Notes: generated by a model not told the origin, from the letters alone. A DNA stretch of 59,379 bases from an uncultured Tenacibaculum sp. (GCA_947497895.1 CANMIL010000017.1:1-59379); one strand, 5' to 3'. Positions 13,601 to 20,657 are shown, numbered from the stretch's first letter. Made by a program: numbers and translations.

Positions 13601-16600
13601 CATCTCTTAAATCTGCCACACCCGCTAGAGCAACATGAGATGCGTTAAACTCAAATTGAGATGGTAATAAATTCGTGTTAAAAACAATTTTCCAAGTAGG
13701 AGGTGCTCCATTTTCATATTCTGTTCCTTGAACAATAGCTTGACCAGAACTAATTATTGTCCCGTCTGCAATATCTAATTGATTATCGGGATCGACAACC
13801 ATTGCTGACACCATGGGACTCCAAGTTAAGGTTATTGTTTGTTCGTCATTATCATTTTCTGAATCCGTATTTCCTAATAAATCTGGTCCCCACTCTATAC
13901 TCTCTAACAAACCTCCTGTTTGAGGAGTTACTATAAATCTTGCTTGATAATCTCCTAAATTGGTATCATCTACTATATAATGTATTCCTCCTGTTACAGG
14001 AACAATATTTGCGGCAGCGAGAGCTGCGCTTAAATCTGTAAATTGAATATCAAAATCGGCAACACCTGATCCTTTGGTAAAAGTTCCTTGGATTTGTTGA
14101 CTTCCTGCAGTTAATACAGTATTACTTACTGAAGCTGATCCTACGCCACATCCTAATTCCACGACATCTAAAGCACCATCATTATCATCATCAATATCTA
14201 CCAGATCATTTACTCCATCTCCATCGGTATCGGCACAGGCATTAACCAAAGTAGTTATCGCATAATAATAAGAAGATATATAATTAATATTTCCTGTAGT
14301 ACCATCTTCAAATTGATCTAATAGCCCATTTGTATTTGCGTCAGTTCCAGTGTTATAATTTACGATATCATTATTCGGCACTAAAGTATTACCCGATTCA
14401 ACTCCGTCACTACATCCATCACCATCACTATCCAAATCTATATGATTATAAATAGTATCTCCATCGTTGTCAGCCGAACAACTTAATTTCGGATATAATT
14501 CTGGAACAAAATTGTTTACATCAAAAGTTATTTCTCGAACACCACTATAATAATTAGTTCCTGCCACTCCATAAATTCTGTACTTTTGATAAGCAGTATT
14601 TGGATTTATGGTATTTACAAATGTATCGGTCCCATTCGCTATTGTATTATGAGCTTCAGCAACTGATAAATCAATCCAAGTACTTCCATCGTATCCCTGA
14701 AGTTTAACAGTTGAACTTGCATTGCTTGTCATATACCAATTCACCATTTCGAAATTAACAGCATTAATGGCTATTGGAGTTGCTGGTGTTATTTCAAACA
14801 ATGTTACATTAACAATATTCTGTGTAGGATTAAATGACGAATAGGTACTTGAAGTATTATCAAAACTCCTTTCTATCCCTTCTCCTGATCGTGTTGTTAA
14901 TTCGGTACTAACATCGGAAGGAATAGTTACTTCTGAAACAGTATAATAACAATCTGGTGATTCAGTTGCATCTAAAGCTCCATCGTTATCATCATCAATA
15001 TCAACAAGATCATTTACTCCATCTCCATCTGTATCAGCACAAACATTTAAAAAATCATTTAAAGCATATTGTGTAAACGTAGATGCATAATTGATATTTC
15101 CTGTAGTACCATCTTCGAACTGATCTAATAACCCATTTGTATTGGCATCAGTTCCAGTATTATAATTTGTAATATCATTACCAGAAATTGCTGTATTTCC
15201 AGCTTCTACACTGTCAGAACAACCGTCTCCATCACTATCTAAATCTAAATGATTAGGAATTGAATCTCGATCGGTATCTTCTACACAGCCGACTCTAGAT
15301 AAAAGGCTTGTTTCCTGATTTTTATCAACATTAAAAAATACTTCCGTTATATAAGCACCAGTATTAAAGTTAATAGACGTCGCATAAAATCTATAAAATT
15401 TGTATTGACCTAAATTTTGTGTTAATGTAAATTTTAAATTCGGTACTGTATATAATGTTCCATCAGCAGTGAAATTTGAATCTACTGTTGGTGTTGATAG
15501 CGTACCTGTTAAATCAACCCAACTATTTCGATCATTTGACCCTTGTATAACATAATCTGAAGAACTAAAAAAGGAAGTGTTCGAGTGTAATCCTATATAT
15601 ATTTCGTTGACTTGCAACCTAGTCGGAAAATCTAATAACAGAAATTCTTCATTAGATAAAGATGACACACTGTAACCCACTTCTCGACAAGACGCATAAC
15701 CGGTACAATATATTGAATTCGTAAGCTTTTCTGTAAGATTGTAATTTGTGTTAAGATAACTCTCTTCAATTTCAACATTTACTTCTGTTTTATAATCCGT
15801 ATTCCAATCATCAAGATTATAAAAACATTGACTGGAATCAATATTATCTTTAATTCCATCATTGTCATCATCTATATCATAAATATTTATAACGCCATCT
15901 CCATCGGTATCTACACATGCATTTTCAAATTGATAAATCGCAAAATTGTTATATGTTGAATAATATAAAACAATTCCGTCATCAGCAGTTTCTAAACTAT
16001 CGTCTAAACCATTTGACCCAACGCTTCCAGTAAAAAAATAGTCTATTGAATCGTCAGTTGTAGCTCCAGATTCAAATGCATCGGAACAACCATCGCCATC
16101 ACTATCTAAATCTTGATGATTTGGTTTTCCGTCACCATCAATATCATTGACACAACTTAAATTAGGGTTTAAGCTTCCTTGGAAACAATTTGGAGATTCC
16201 ACTTCATCGAGTACTCCATCATTGTCATCATCTATATCATATAAATCGGCAATACCGTCATTATCAAAATCTGAACATAAGTTAATATTGTTACCATATG
16301 CATAAGAATAGGTTTCTGTGTACGTAATATCGGCCGATGAAGTATCATTTGTTTCAATACTATCTAGCAATCCATTCGTTCCAAAAGTTCCTGATAAAGA
16401 AGAAATAGTATCATCATTACTAGCCCCGCTCTCGAACACATCATAACAACCATCTCCATCGCTATCCAAATCAAGTCGATTAGGAATATTATCACCGTCC
16501 CAATCTCCATCTCCTTCATCTACATCACGTATTCCATCATTATCGTCGTCAATATCAACAGAATCATCTATTCCATCATTATCGAAATCATTACAGTCAT

Positions 16601-18080
16601 TAAAAAGTATTGTATTGTTAGAGTAATAATCATTCCCGTTATAACTAGCCTTATATCTAATAAGGTGTAAATTTTCCAAAGCTGTGATCGAAGTAAGCTG
16701 TAATTGACTTTCTGTTATGGATGTATAAACAGAATTCATTACAATGCTTTGAAAATTAGCTCCGTTATCCGTACTAACTTGCCATTCATAACTATCAGGT
16801 GTAATTGGAGTGACTGATACTGTTGGATATGTTACAGAACCATTACCTGAGCCTGAACCACCAGAGTTAGAACCACATGATGGACCTCCACCGGATCCTG
16901 AATTTGCATTGACATTTATCACTCCTGAAGAAACACCTTGAATTAAAGTAGTTCCTCCAGAACCACCACCACCTCCTCCAGAACCACATCCAGAAAAGTT
17001 TGTACCATTCGCACCATTATCTCCAGAAACATCTATCATTCCAGTTGATGTCGTATTTCCTAAAACTTGTAAAAACAGAGCTCCTCCTCCATTTCCACCG
17101 GCACCACCTCCCCAGGTTCCATAACCTGCAGCACCATCTTCATCAACACCACCGGATCCTCCTCCTCCTCCCATAATCATATCTCCTATTCCATCATAAG
17201 CTATTCCTCCAGACACACCAGGGATATTTGAATTCGCACCTGAATTGGATCCGCTTCCGTAAACACCTCCACCTCCTCCGGCATTTCCACCATAGAGACT
17301 CGAAGAATTAGAATCTCCTCCAGATCCTCCGGTACCATTTGGCACATCGGAATGTCCACTAATAAAACCATAATTACCTTCTCCAGGATGACCATCAAGC
17401 CATACACTTTCATTTGTTACTTTACCACCTCGGTATCCCTTACCTTTTAAATCAATAGTCCCGTTTAGCGTCAAATCACCAGAACAACTTATCGCCATTA
17501 CTCCTCCTGTTTCTCCATCCCATGCAGAAACTGTTAGAGTACCATCAACCGTTAAGTTATTATATTCCATAACTCGAACTACTTGATGACCTTGAGTGTT
17601 ACTGGCATTATATGTGTTTTCAAGGGGTTTATTAAAAACTAATTTTCCTGCTGAACTAGAAATAACTCTTCTTAATTCATATAAACCTGTTCTATTTGAT
17701 GAATCTCTATTGTCTCCATCATACATTGTTACAATCATTACCAAGTCATTCGCATTAAAGTCAAAGGAATTATCAACATTGATCTCACTTGACCCAATTG
17801 AATTATTTCCAACGACTTTAGTGGCAGCCGGATCTACAAAAACAGTTTGCCCACTGTTGACAGTTATATCTCCATCTGAACTATTACCTGTCTCTTCTTG
17901 AAAGGTAGTAGCATTAATTTGGGCGTTATCTCCTGGACAATAATTTATTTCATCCGGAACGGTAATAGTACTCTGAGATAAACAATAACTAGATATAAGT
18001 AAAAAAAACAGTAAAAAACTAGTCTTCGTTTTAACATTTCTAGAAAACAACATGATGTAATTTTTAATAATATTTTTCAT
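1..18080 (-). CDS. Giant modular T9SS-type surface adhesin, 3' end outside window
   Basis: One uninterrupted minus-strand frame runs from ATG at 18080 to the left edge, at least 6026 codons with no stop in view. ATG 18080 was chosen because it opens a signal peptide (MKNIIKNYIM..., hydrophobic FLLFFLLISS, cleavage near YCLSQ); an in-frame ATG at 18053 is the alternative. Order from the N-terminus: signal peptide 1-36; unassigned domain to ~residue 200; Gly-rich region (~200-410); then TSP3-like DxDxDGD linkers alternating with ~150-residue domains, several resembling discoidin (F5/8 type C) or concanavalin/LamG-like folds (~500-4360); an Ig-like segment; and PKD-like repeats from ~residue 4470 to the edge. 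No sorting domain is visible because the C-terminus is missing; by analogy with the two other giants here it should end in a type B T9SS domain. It probably acts as an extracellular adhesin. Family calls are by eye; the open frame and repeat structure are certain. Confidence 0.9.
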   Translation of the reverse strand, partial: MKNIIKNYIMLFSRNVKTKTSFLLFFLLISSYCLSQSTITVPDEINYCPGDNAQINATTFQEETGNSSDGDITVNSGQTVFVDPAATKVVGNNSIGSSEINVDNSFDFNANDLVMIVTMYDGDNRDSSNRTGLYELRRVISSSAGKLVFNKPLENTYNASNTQGHQVVRVMEYNNLTVDGTLTVSAWDGETGGVMAISCSGDLTLNGTIDLKGKGYRGGKVTNESVWLDGHPGEGNYGFISGHSDVPNGTGGSGGDSNSSSLYGGNAGGGGGVYGSGSNSGANSNIPGVSGGIAYDGIGDMIMGGGGGSGGVDEDGAAGYGTWGGGAGGNGGGALFLQVLGNTTSTGMIDVSGDNGANGTNFSGCGSGGGGGGSGGTTLIQGVSSGVINVNANSGSGGGPSCGSNSGGSGSGNGSVTYPTVSVTPITPDSYEWQVSTDNGANFQSIVMNSVYTSITESQLQLTSITALENLHLIRYKASYNGNDYYSNNTILFNDCNDFDNDGIDDSVDIDDDNDGIRDVDEGDGDWDGDNIPNRLDLDSDGDGCYDVFESGASNDDTISSLSGTFGTNGLLDSIETNDTSSADITYTETYSYAYGNNINLCSDFDNDGIADLYDIDDDNDGVLDEVESPNCFQGSLNPNLSCVNDIDGDGKPNHQDLDSDGDGCSDAFESGATTDDSIDYFFTGSVGSNGLDDSLETADDGIVLYYSTYNNFAIYQFENACVDTDGDGVINIYDIDDDNDGIKDNIDSSQCFYNLDDWNTDYKTEVNVEIEESYLNTNYNLTEKLTNSIYCTGYASCREVGYSVSSLSNEEFLLLDFPTRLQVNEIYIGLHSNTSFFSSSDYVIQGSNDRNSWVDLTGTLSTPTVDSNFTADGTLYTVPNLKFTLTQNLGQYKFYRFYATSINFNTGAYITEVFFNVDKNQETSLLSRVGCVEDTDRDSIPNHLDLDSDGDGCSDSVEAGNTAISGNDITNYNTGTDANTNGLLDQFEDGTTGNINYASTFTQYALNDFLNVCADTDGDGVNDLVDIDDDNDGALDATESPDCYYTVSEVTIPSDVSTELTTRSGEGIERSFDNTSSTYSSFNPTQNIVNVTLFEITPATPIAINAVNFEMVNWYMTSNASSTVKLQGYDGSTWIDLSVAEAHNTIANGTDTFVNTINPNTAYQKYRIYGVAGTNYYSGVREITFDVNNFVPELYPKLSCSADNDGDTIYNHIDLDSDGDGCSDGVESGNTLVPNNDIVNYNTGTDANTNGLLDQFEDGTTGNINYISSYYYAITTLVNACADTDGDGVNDLVDIDDDNDGALDVVELGCGVGSASVSNTVLTAGSQQIQGTFTKGSGVADFDIQFTDLSAALAAANIVPVTGGIHYIVDDTNLGDYQARFIVTPQTGGLLESIEWGPDLLGNTDSENDNDEQTITLTWSPMVSAMVVDPDNQLDIADGTIISSGQAIVQGTEYENGAPPTWKIVFNTNLLPSQFEFNASHVALAGVADLRDEGFSLVANVCYSENTDGDGTINSLDLDSDGDGCSDSVEDGNTLVSNNNIISYNTGADVNTNGLLDQFEDGTTGNINYTSTYNYVTDSTLNVCLDTDNDGIGDLIDIDDDNDGILDNQESTNGTSCYSCDVDPEYQFVNWLDAPYVNSGYTEIDGVVTVKGEVVNATVSSSILHGFDGPFQTDDFCVPVNVANPSVSSNHVGAHTIDFDKPVLNPRLMVSSINTGATFPHDVVVIQNGTTTIRNNLAGCECDATVIFPGVYNQIAWTGGGSEFRMSISVAIENVMPAGTTPHIETDLTAGACTDIFTDRDTDGDSIPDRLDLDSDGDGCSDSVEGGNTAVASNNIVSYNTGTDANGNGLLDQFEDGTTGNINYTSTYNQYALSDFLNFCADTDNDGINDLTDLDDDNDGTLDAVESPDCYYNESEIIIPLEVTTELTTRSGEGIERSFDNDTATYSSFNPTQNIVNVTLFEITPVAPIAINAVNFEMVNWYMTSNASSTVKLQGYNGSTWVDLSTAAAHNTVSNGTDTFVNTINPNTAYEKYRIYGVAGTNYYSGVREITFDISNFVTELYPKPSCSADTDGDSVYNHIDLDSDGDGCSDSVEAGNTAIASNDIVNYNTGADANTNGLLDQFEDGTTGNINYTSTYTQYAISDFLNFCADTDGDGVNDLTDLDDDNDGVLDATESPDCYYTESEVLIPLEVTTELTTRSGEGIERSFDNDTATYSSFNPTQNIVNVTLFEITPVAPIAINAVNFEMVNWYMTSNASSTVKLQGYNGSTWIDLSTAEAHNTVSNGTDTFVNTINPNTVYEKYRIYGVAGTNYYSGVREITFDTNNFVAELYPKSNCSTDSDGDTVYNHIDLDSDDDGCSDSVEGGNTAIANNDIVNYNTGTDANTNGLLDQFEDGTTGNINYTSTYTQYALSDFLSVCADTDGDGINDLTDLDDDNDGALDAIESPDCYYTELEFIIPSDVTTELTTRSGEGIERSFDNDTATYSSFNPTQNIVNVTLFEITPAAPIAINAVNFEMVNWYMTSNASSTAKLQGYDGSTWIDLSTATAHNTVSNGTDTFVNTINPNTIYEKYRIYGVAGTNYYSGVREITFDINNFIAELHPKPSCSTDSDGDTVYNHLDLDSDDDGCGDGVEVGNTLVPNNDIVNYNTGADANNNGLLDQFEDGTTGNINYNPTYQFAIDNSLSVCLDTDGDGVGDLIDIDDDNDGVLDADEGCELSKFDFSTLTWTTEDASMNITTTTNSINTSGSAWRNRFSNEVFSLPLDVSFTYSTTSAEKMFGLAPVGGTVATNNWNSTAFGFYISNTTSYARYNQTYGSSTASSNDKTHRITIDASGNLTVYVDGAVLYTQSGIPTTEYRFYVANNGDKAITNLNFDDPNGYIVCSLDSDGDNIVNALDLDSDNDGCSDSVEADNTLIANNDVTNYNTGIDANQNGLLDQFEDGTTGNINYTSTYAQYAQSDFLSVCADTDGDGINDLVDIDDDNDGALDATESPDCYYTPEEVAIANVTTTLTNYSTNAAYQFSELYDGVMNDVASYGALNTNIAGETVYELEMAFPVELSEIDVVFNYSIFRTSATFKWQGYDGTAWTDVTGVLNETETTNNTYTYTLTQTGQKYTRYRLLGVSGATYYNRIYEIVPKVGATFKPSLHPKTNCSVDNDSDTVYNHLDLDSDGDSCSDSVEAGNTLVANNDTTNYNTGTDANNNGLLDQFEDGTTGNINYSSTYDSYARDNILNACTDTDGDGIVDVVDIDDDNDGVLDTDEQDCTLTEATNPGDMTWHGTAAGNISSPISTTLNVTGAAWSTAYSDQTFTLPLVMEGTVTSASNGMIGFLPVSGTEITGANWNDGGYKFQFNGSNGMYVRHGSTAPGWQGPSIVGTTFRLEVDTAGNMTYIHNGTIVYSGTIPLEDYKVTVSRGAFNIDNFSVSGRSSTCGNIDTDGDTTPNHLDLDSDGDGCADSVEAGNTLTTDNDIVGYNTGVDTNNNGLLDQFEDGTTGNINYTSTYSQYGLDNAQNLCTDTDGDGVGDIVDVDDDNDGIYDTDERNCNIIETTNPGDMTWHGTAAGNVSAPVSTTLQVTGAAWSTAYSDQTFTLPVVMEGTVTSVSNGMIGFFPVSGTEITSSWNDGGYKFQFDASNGMYVRHGSTTPGWQAPSIVGTTFRLEIDAAGNMSYIHNGTTIYTGTVPVEDYKITVTRGAFTIENYTISVESDVCLDIDSDGDTIPDHLELDSDNDGCSDANEAYGNYNTDGGDGGQYGTGDPLTVSGGQVNADGSVIAAAYDTGVVAAVTDDTISSVCPDDTDRDGIPDRVDLDDDNDGILDDDECGLVTLNINWADLGLTDAGISGASGQTIPDIGAALGIPALNGIGVTVKFSYTGSSTPTSNLIGAAGSPWLTVANAINGTRKVEVSFTKSFEAISLMYDGQFNEGEYVSFDPSGGTLLQPTPPVTGLDIVSQGITNPIGGTGNTTTDFPRYEILEGDRIELTSGILSGGSFTSSQNGVLLQIKYRTCDKDLDGIPDHLDVDSDSDGCYDALEASGTYNHTQLTDGAFTGGVDANGVPTVTSGGQATTAAVTDGTDNAACCDPSVSGFTDTDADGIIDTCDLDDDNDGILDSTECTWVRIAPSDLASPPGSNASNYSVTNEDVSSLFGLPAGNLFISITNGATNSAGLAWKTNTTEGNAIFEFSGPYADLAYVTFAHDGSLAQGIQEGFISLEGIGFNFNSPLADDFVVVQSGDSHYVENPVGGTDTANGIRFEWEAREVGAKRFEVFASGATGNNQYFIELRVCDTDQDQILDHLDLDSDNDGCNDVVESGGTDGDNDGVLDGSGFDSNGQVTGGTGGYDGVNGNETEATMLQIDTQPTDATICPEANTTFTGAASSLSTTTFTGTAPSTTPDYSGSTPATGDLVYQWQEQVGGAGAWNDITDGGIYSNATTASLTLTSVPSSASSNKYRLIVTSTKNVCASLSSSEVTLTLNPKPTNTTPPTDTVCSDIALNHDLTGDVTLTGNTFSWSAADNANVTGETTSASIATSITDTLTNTSGSVQTVVYTITPTSADGCAGDSYTYTVTVNPEPFVSAAPTDTVCSDVALNHDLTGDVNLAGATFSWSAADNANVTGETTSASTVTSITDTLTNTSGSVQTVVYTITPTSTDGCAGDSYTYTVTVNPEPFVSAAPTDTVCSDVALNHDLTSDVNLAGATFSWSAADNANVTGETTSASTATSITDTLTNTSGLVQTVVYTITPTSADGCEGDSYTYTVTVNPEPFVSAAPTDTVCSDVALSHDLTGDVNLAGATFSWSAADNANVTGETTSVSTATSITDTLTNTSGSVQTVVYTITPTSTDGCAGDSYTYTVTVNPEPFVSAVPTDTVCSDVALNHDLTGDVNLAGATFSWSAADNANVTGETTSASTATSITDTLTNTSGSVQTVVYTITPTSTDGCAGDSYTYTVTVNPEPFVVAAPTDTVCSDIALNHDLTGDVNLAGATFSWSAADNANVTGETTSASTATSITDTLTNTSGSVQTVVYTIIPTSTDGCIGDSYTYTVTVNPEPFVSTAPTDTVCSDVALNHDLTGDVNLAGATFSWSAADNANVTGETTSASTATSITDTLTNTSGSVQTVVYTIIPTSADGCAGNSYTYTVTVNPEPFVSAAPTDTVCSDVALNHDLTGDVNLAGATFSWSAADNANVTGETTSASTATSITDTLTNTSGSVQTVVYAITPTSTDGCAGDSYTYTVTVNPEPFVATAPTDTVCSDIALNHDLTGDVNLAGATFSWSAADNANVTGETTSASTATSITDTLTNTSGSVQTVVYTITPTSTDGCAGDSYTYTVTVNPEPFVSAAPTDTVCSDIALNHDLTGDVNLAGATFSWSAADNANVTGETTSTSTATSITDTLTNTSGSVQTVVYTITPTSADGCAGDSYTYTVTVNPEPNVSAAPTDTVCSDVALNHDLTGDVNLVGATFSWSAADNANVTGETTSASTATSITDTLTNTSGSVQTVVYTITATSADGCAGNSYTYTVTVNPEPFVAAAPTATVCSDVALNHDLTGDVNLAGATFSWSAADNANITGEITSASTATSITDTLTNTSGSVQTVVYTITPTSADGCAGDSYTYTVTVNPEPFVSVAPTDTVCSDVALSHDLTGDVNLAGGTFSWSAADNANVTGETTSASTATSITDTLTNTSGSVQTVVYTITATSADGCAGNSYTYTVTVNPEPFVAAAPTATVCSDIALNHDLTGDVNLAGATFSWSAADNTNVTGETTSASTATSITDTLTNTSGSVQTVVYTITPTGSNGCAGNSYTYTVTVNPEPFVSAAPTNTVCSDVALNHDLTGDVNLAGTTFSWSAADNANVTGETTSASTATSITDTLTNISGSTQTVIYTITPTSTDGCIGDSYTYTVTINPESFASSSPTETICSDVALSHDLTGDVNLAGGTFSWSAADNANITGESLTAQSSSTINDTLTNISGTVQTVVYTIIPTSPSGCVGDPFTYTVTVNPEPHAASMATDTVCSDVALNHDLTGDVNLTGVTFSWS
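7590..15290 (-). repeat. Beads-on-a-string array: ten conserved TSP3-type linkers between variable domains
   Basis: Within the first giant gene a conserved linker of about 75-90 residues, with LDLDSDGDGCSDSVEAGNT, then NTGTDANTNGLLDQFEDG and GNINYTSTY, then DTDNDGINDL and DDDNDG, recurs ten times. Its DQFEDG codons read CAAACTGATC or similar on the plus strand near 7617, 8455, 9266, 10095, 10901, 11706, 12513, 13400, 14309 and 15115. Spacing is 805-910 bp. The linker carries Asp-rich calcium-binding motifs. The domains between linkers differ: two LamG/lectin-like (about 7000-7440 and 7850-8280), one at about 9450-9950, discoidin-like ones at about 8640-9100, 10270-10730, 11075-11540, 11880-12340, 14480-14940 and 15290-15840, and unassigned ones at about 12690-13200 and 13580-14160. 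Confidence 0.8.
10260..12680 (-). repeat. Three tandem 807-bp copies of a discoidin-like module plus linker
   Basis: The string CGAACACCAC recurs at 10321, 11128 and 11935, exactly 807 bp apart, and once more at 14536. Each copy encodes a domain with features expected of F5/8 type C-like folds: an FDNDTATYSSF-type start, VKLQGYNGSTW in the middle and an EKYRIYG...YSGVREITF end, followed by the shared linker. The three adjacent copies are very similar at base level, suggesting recent tandem duplication inside the longer bead array; the fourth (14536) is separated by two unrelated beads. Confidence 0.82.
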
Positions 18081-18579
18081 TCGAGGCACTGAATGCCAAA
18101 CCTTTAAGCTAAGTAATAATCTGAAAAACCTTGTTTTCTTCGTTGAAGAAACAATAAGTAACGATAGAATGCTAAAAACATACGTTTTAACATAAATTAA
18201 CATTTCAAAAACGACTCAAAAGTGATGAGTTCGCTTTCAATTGTTATAAATATTTTGAGTGTAAAATTCCTACTTATCTATGTTTGAGTAGTGGATAAGT
18301 ATTGATAAATGGTTACGTAATTCGTGTGGTGCTTGGGGTAATCTTTGCGTTTCATAATTTTGATAGCTGTACTGATTAATCTATCCCATTGGGGTATTGG
18401 GAACTTGGGGTATTATCTTAAATTATGTAGTAGTTGTATGTGGGTTATTGAAGATGAAGAAAACCTGTTACTTCACCTTTAAAAGTTCGTCATGCAAGGT
18501 ACTAAATTTTAACATAATTTCACAATCGAAGCACATACTAATTTTTTAAAAGCCAATTATTTAAACCATATCTAAACAA
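18081..18579. other. Intergenic region upstream of giant gene 1
   Basis: About 500 bp between the first giant gene and the terminator of the upstream PorE-like gene. It is AT-rich with no credible ORF and must carry the promoter of the giant gene. I found no exact TAnnTTTG element on the minus strand. A 7-bp inverted repeat (ACTTATC at 18272 / GATAAGT at 18294) is present but weak. Nothing else can be assigned. Confidence 0.5.
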
Positions 18580-18608
18580 AAAACCATGTTAGTAACTAAC
18601 ATGGTTTT
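18580..18608 (-). terminator. Rho-independent terminator after PorE-like gene 1
   Basis: A 14-bp perfect inverted repeat, AAAACCATGTTAGT, one base, then ACTAACATGGTTTT, lies about 30 bp past the stop of the PorE-like gene. On the minus strand it is followed by a T-rich run (TTTTTTGTTTAG). It closes cassette 2 and separates it from the first giant gene. Confidence 0.88.
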
Positions 18609-18637
18609 CTTGAATAAGACATTATTAAATCCGAGTA

Positions 18638-20560
18638 TTATTGATTACTCGATTTTACGTTATCAGCTCCCTTGACTATGAAAAAGTAAGATCGCCTGTT
18701 TTGTTCATGCTCTTCTTCTGTGCAATCTTCCCTACAGTTGTTTAATAACTGACGCTCTCCATAGCCGACGGCGCTTTCTATTCTATCTGAGGAAATTCCT
18801 CTTGATATAATATAATCTTTTGTTGAATCTGCTCTTCTTTGTGATAAATTCTCATTGTAAGCAGCTGTTCCTCTACTATCTGTATGTGATTCTATTCGGA
18901 TTACCATCTCTGGATTCGCTTTCATTACACTTACAATGTGCTCTAACTCATATTCTGCATCTGCTCGTATACTGTCTAAATTAAAATCGAAATAAATTGG
19001 ATTAATCACTATTTGATCCTCCACTATTAAAGATTCTAAGGCAATATTCGCTTGTAATTCTTTCTTATCAACATCTAAAGTTGTTTGTTCAAATTGTCCC
19101 TGAACATATTCTGGCTTTGAGGCCACTACAATATACTTGCGTTCACAATCTATTTCTGTAAAACTATAACCTCCACCTGAACTCGTCGTTTGTTCTGATA
19201 TTGGTTCTCCTTTATCATCTATCAATCGGACTGATACTCCTGATATTGGATTCCCTGTTTTACTCTCACTAATAATTCCACTAATAGCTTCCTTACACTG
19301 GTAAATTCTAAAACTATAAATATCATCATCTCCTTTTCCTCCTTCTCTATTTGATGAAAAATATCCAGCCTTACGTTCTTTGTCTATAATAAATCCAAAA
19401 TCATCCAAAGGTCCATTAATTGGAGCTCCTAAATTTACAGGGGTTCCATACTCTGATCCCTCTAACTTACTTTCAAAAATATCTAAAGCTCCTAGACCTA
19501 AGTGACCATCTGAAGCAAAGTATAATCTATTGTTTGATCCAACGTATGGAAACATTTCTCTCCCTTCTGTATTAATAGTCTTTCCTAAATTCTCTGGCTC
19601 TCCAAAGCTTCCATCTTCCGATATCGATACTTGATATAAATCTGTTTCTCCATATCCACCTGGCATATCCGACACAAAATAAAGCGTTTTCTCATCTGCA
19701 CTTAACGAAGGATGTCCGATAGAATAATCATCATTATTAAATGGTAACTCTTCTATAGTTCCCCAAGTATCATCATATTGCTTTTTCGCTTTGTATATCT
19801 TTAATTTTGCCGTTTTTTCAATATCTCCAGAAGTAATCCCTCTCGTGAAATACATTATATTTCCATCTTTGCTTAGAACAGGGTTTGACTCATGAAACTT
19901 ACTACTTAATGAAACTATCTTTTCCGATGCTCCTACATCCAAACTTCCTCCTTCTTGTAATTGTTGTTCTTCAGATTTATAAATATTTAAATACGGCTGA
20001 TTGTTCCATTTATAGATTTTTTTGTTATCTGAATCTGCTTTAGTTGATGAAAAGTACAAGTTTCCTTCATGAATAAAACCTCCAAAATCTGAATACTCAG
20101 TATTGATTGCTAAGTTGTGAATATTCACATAGGTTTTAGGCTTGTTGGTATACTCTGAAAAATATTGCTTGTTGGCTTCTAAAGCCAACACTCTACTATC
20201 ATCTCCTTTTAACTCCTTTAACTTTAAAAGCCACTTATCTGATTCTGGAACGTTTCCATTACTCTTTAAAACCTGTGCATAACGAAAAAAGTGTTCTGGA
20301 GAAGCTACTCCTTCGTATTGCTCCATTAACTTTTCATAGGAACCCTCTGCCTTTGTATAAGAAGAAGTAAAATAATAGGAATCAGCCAATCTACTTATCA
20401 CCTCATACGAGCGATCTCCTTTATCATAAAGTTGTTGATATAACTCTCCTGATTTACTATAGGCAAACTCTTTAAAGTAACGGTTAGCCGCATAACGGCG
20501 TTGACCATAGCTGGTAAAGCAAACTCCTAATAATAATAGTATAACAATGATGCGTTTCAT
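18638..20560 (-). CDS. PorE-like protein: TPR, beta-propeller, carboxypeptidase-regulatory-like and OmpA domains
   Basis: 640 residues. A signal peptide (MKRIIVILLLLGVCFTSYG) is followed by a helical TPR-like region (~20-135), a PD40/WD40-like beta-propeller (~150-415, with blade motifs such as LYFSSTKAD, GHPSLSADEKTLYFVSD and RLYFASDGHLG), a carboxypeptidase regulatory-like domain (~425-510, ISGVSVRL) and a C-terminal OmpA peptidoglycan-binding domain (~525-630, IESHTDSRGT and NLSQRRAD). That domain order matches PorE of the Porphyromonas gingivalis T9SS, a periplasmic protein that binds PorP and peptidoglycan. It lies 97 bp downstream of an SprF/PorP-like gene, so a dedicated PorP-PorE pair serving the upstream giant is the natural reading. 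The function is inferred; the domain order is read from sequence. A close paralogue lies at 48725-50620. Confidence 0.88.
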   Translation of the reverse strand: MKRIIVILLLLGVCFTSYGQRRYAANRYFKEFAYSKSGELYQQLYDKGDRSYEVISRLADSYYFTSSYTKAEGSYEKLMEQYEGVASPEHFFRYAQVLKSNGNVPESDKWLLKLKELKGDDSRVLALEANKQYFSEYTNKPKTYVNIHNLAINTEYSDFGGFIHEGNLYFSSTKADSDNKKIYKWNNQPYLNIYKSEEQQLQEGGSLDVGASEKIVSLSSKFHESNPVLSKDGNIMYFTRGITSGDIEKTAKLKIYKAKKQYDDTWGTIEELPFNNDDYSIGHPSLSADEKTLYFVSDMPGGYGETDLYQVSISEDGSFGEPENLGKTINTEGREMFPYVGSNNRLYFASDGHLGLGALDIFESKLEGSEYGTPVNLGAPINGPLDDFGFIIDKERKAGYFSSNREGGKGDDDIYSFRIYQCKEAISGIISESKTGNPISGVSVRLIDDKGEPISEQTTSSGGGYSFTEIDCERKYIVVASKPEYVQGQFEQTTLDVDKKELQANIALESLIVEDQIVINPIYFDFNLDSIRADAEYELEHIVSVMKANPEMVIRIESHTDSRGTAAYNENLSQRRADSTKDYIISRGISSDRIESAVGYGERQLLNNCREDCTEEEHEQNRRSYFFIVKGADNVKSSNQ

Positions 20561-20657
20561 ATGTATGTTTTTATTATTTATAGATTATATAAAACCTTGA
20601 ATATTTCGTAGTGGTTAGTTTCATATTTTTCATGTTTTGATATCCTTCCGTTTTCTA

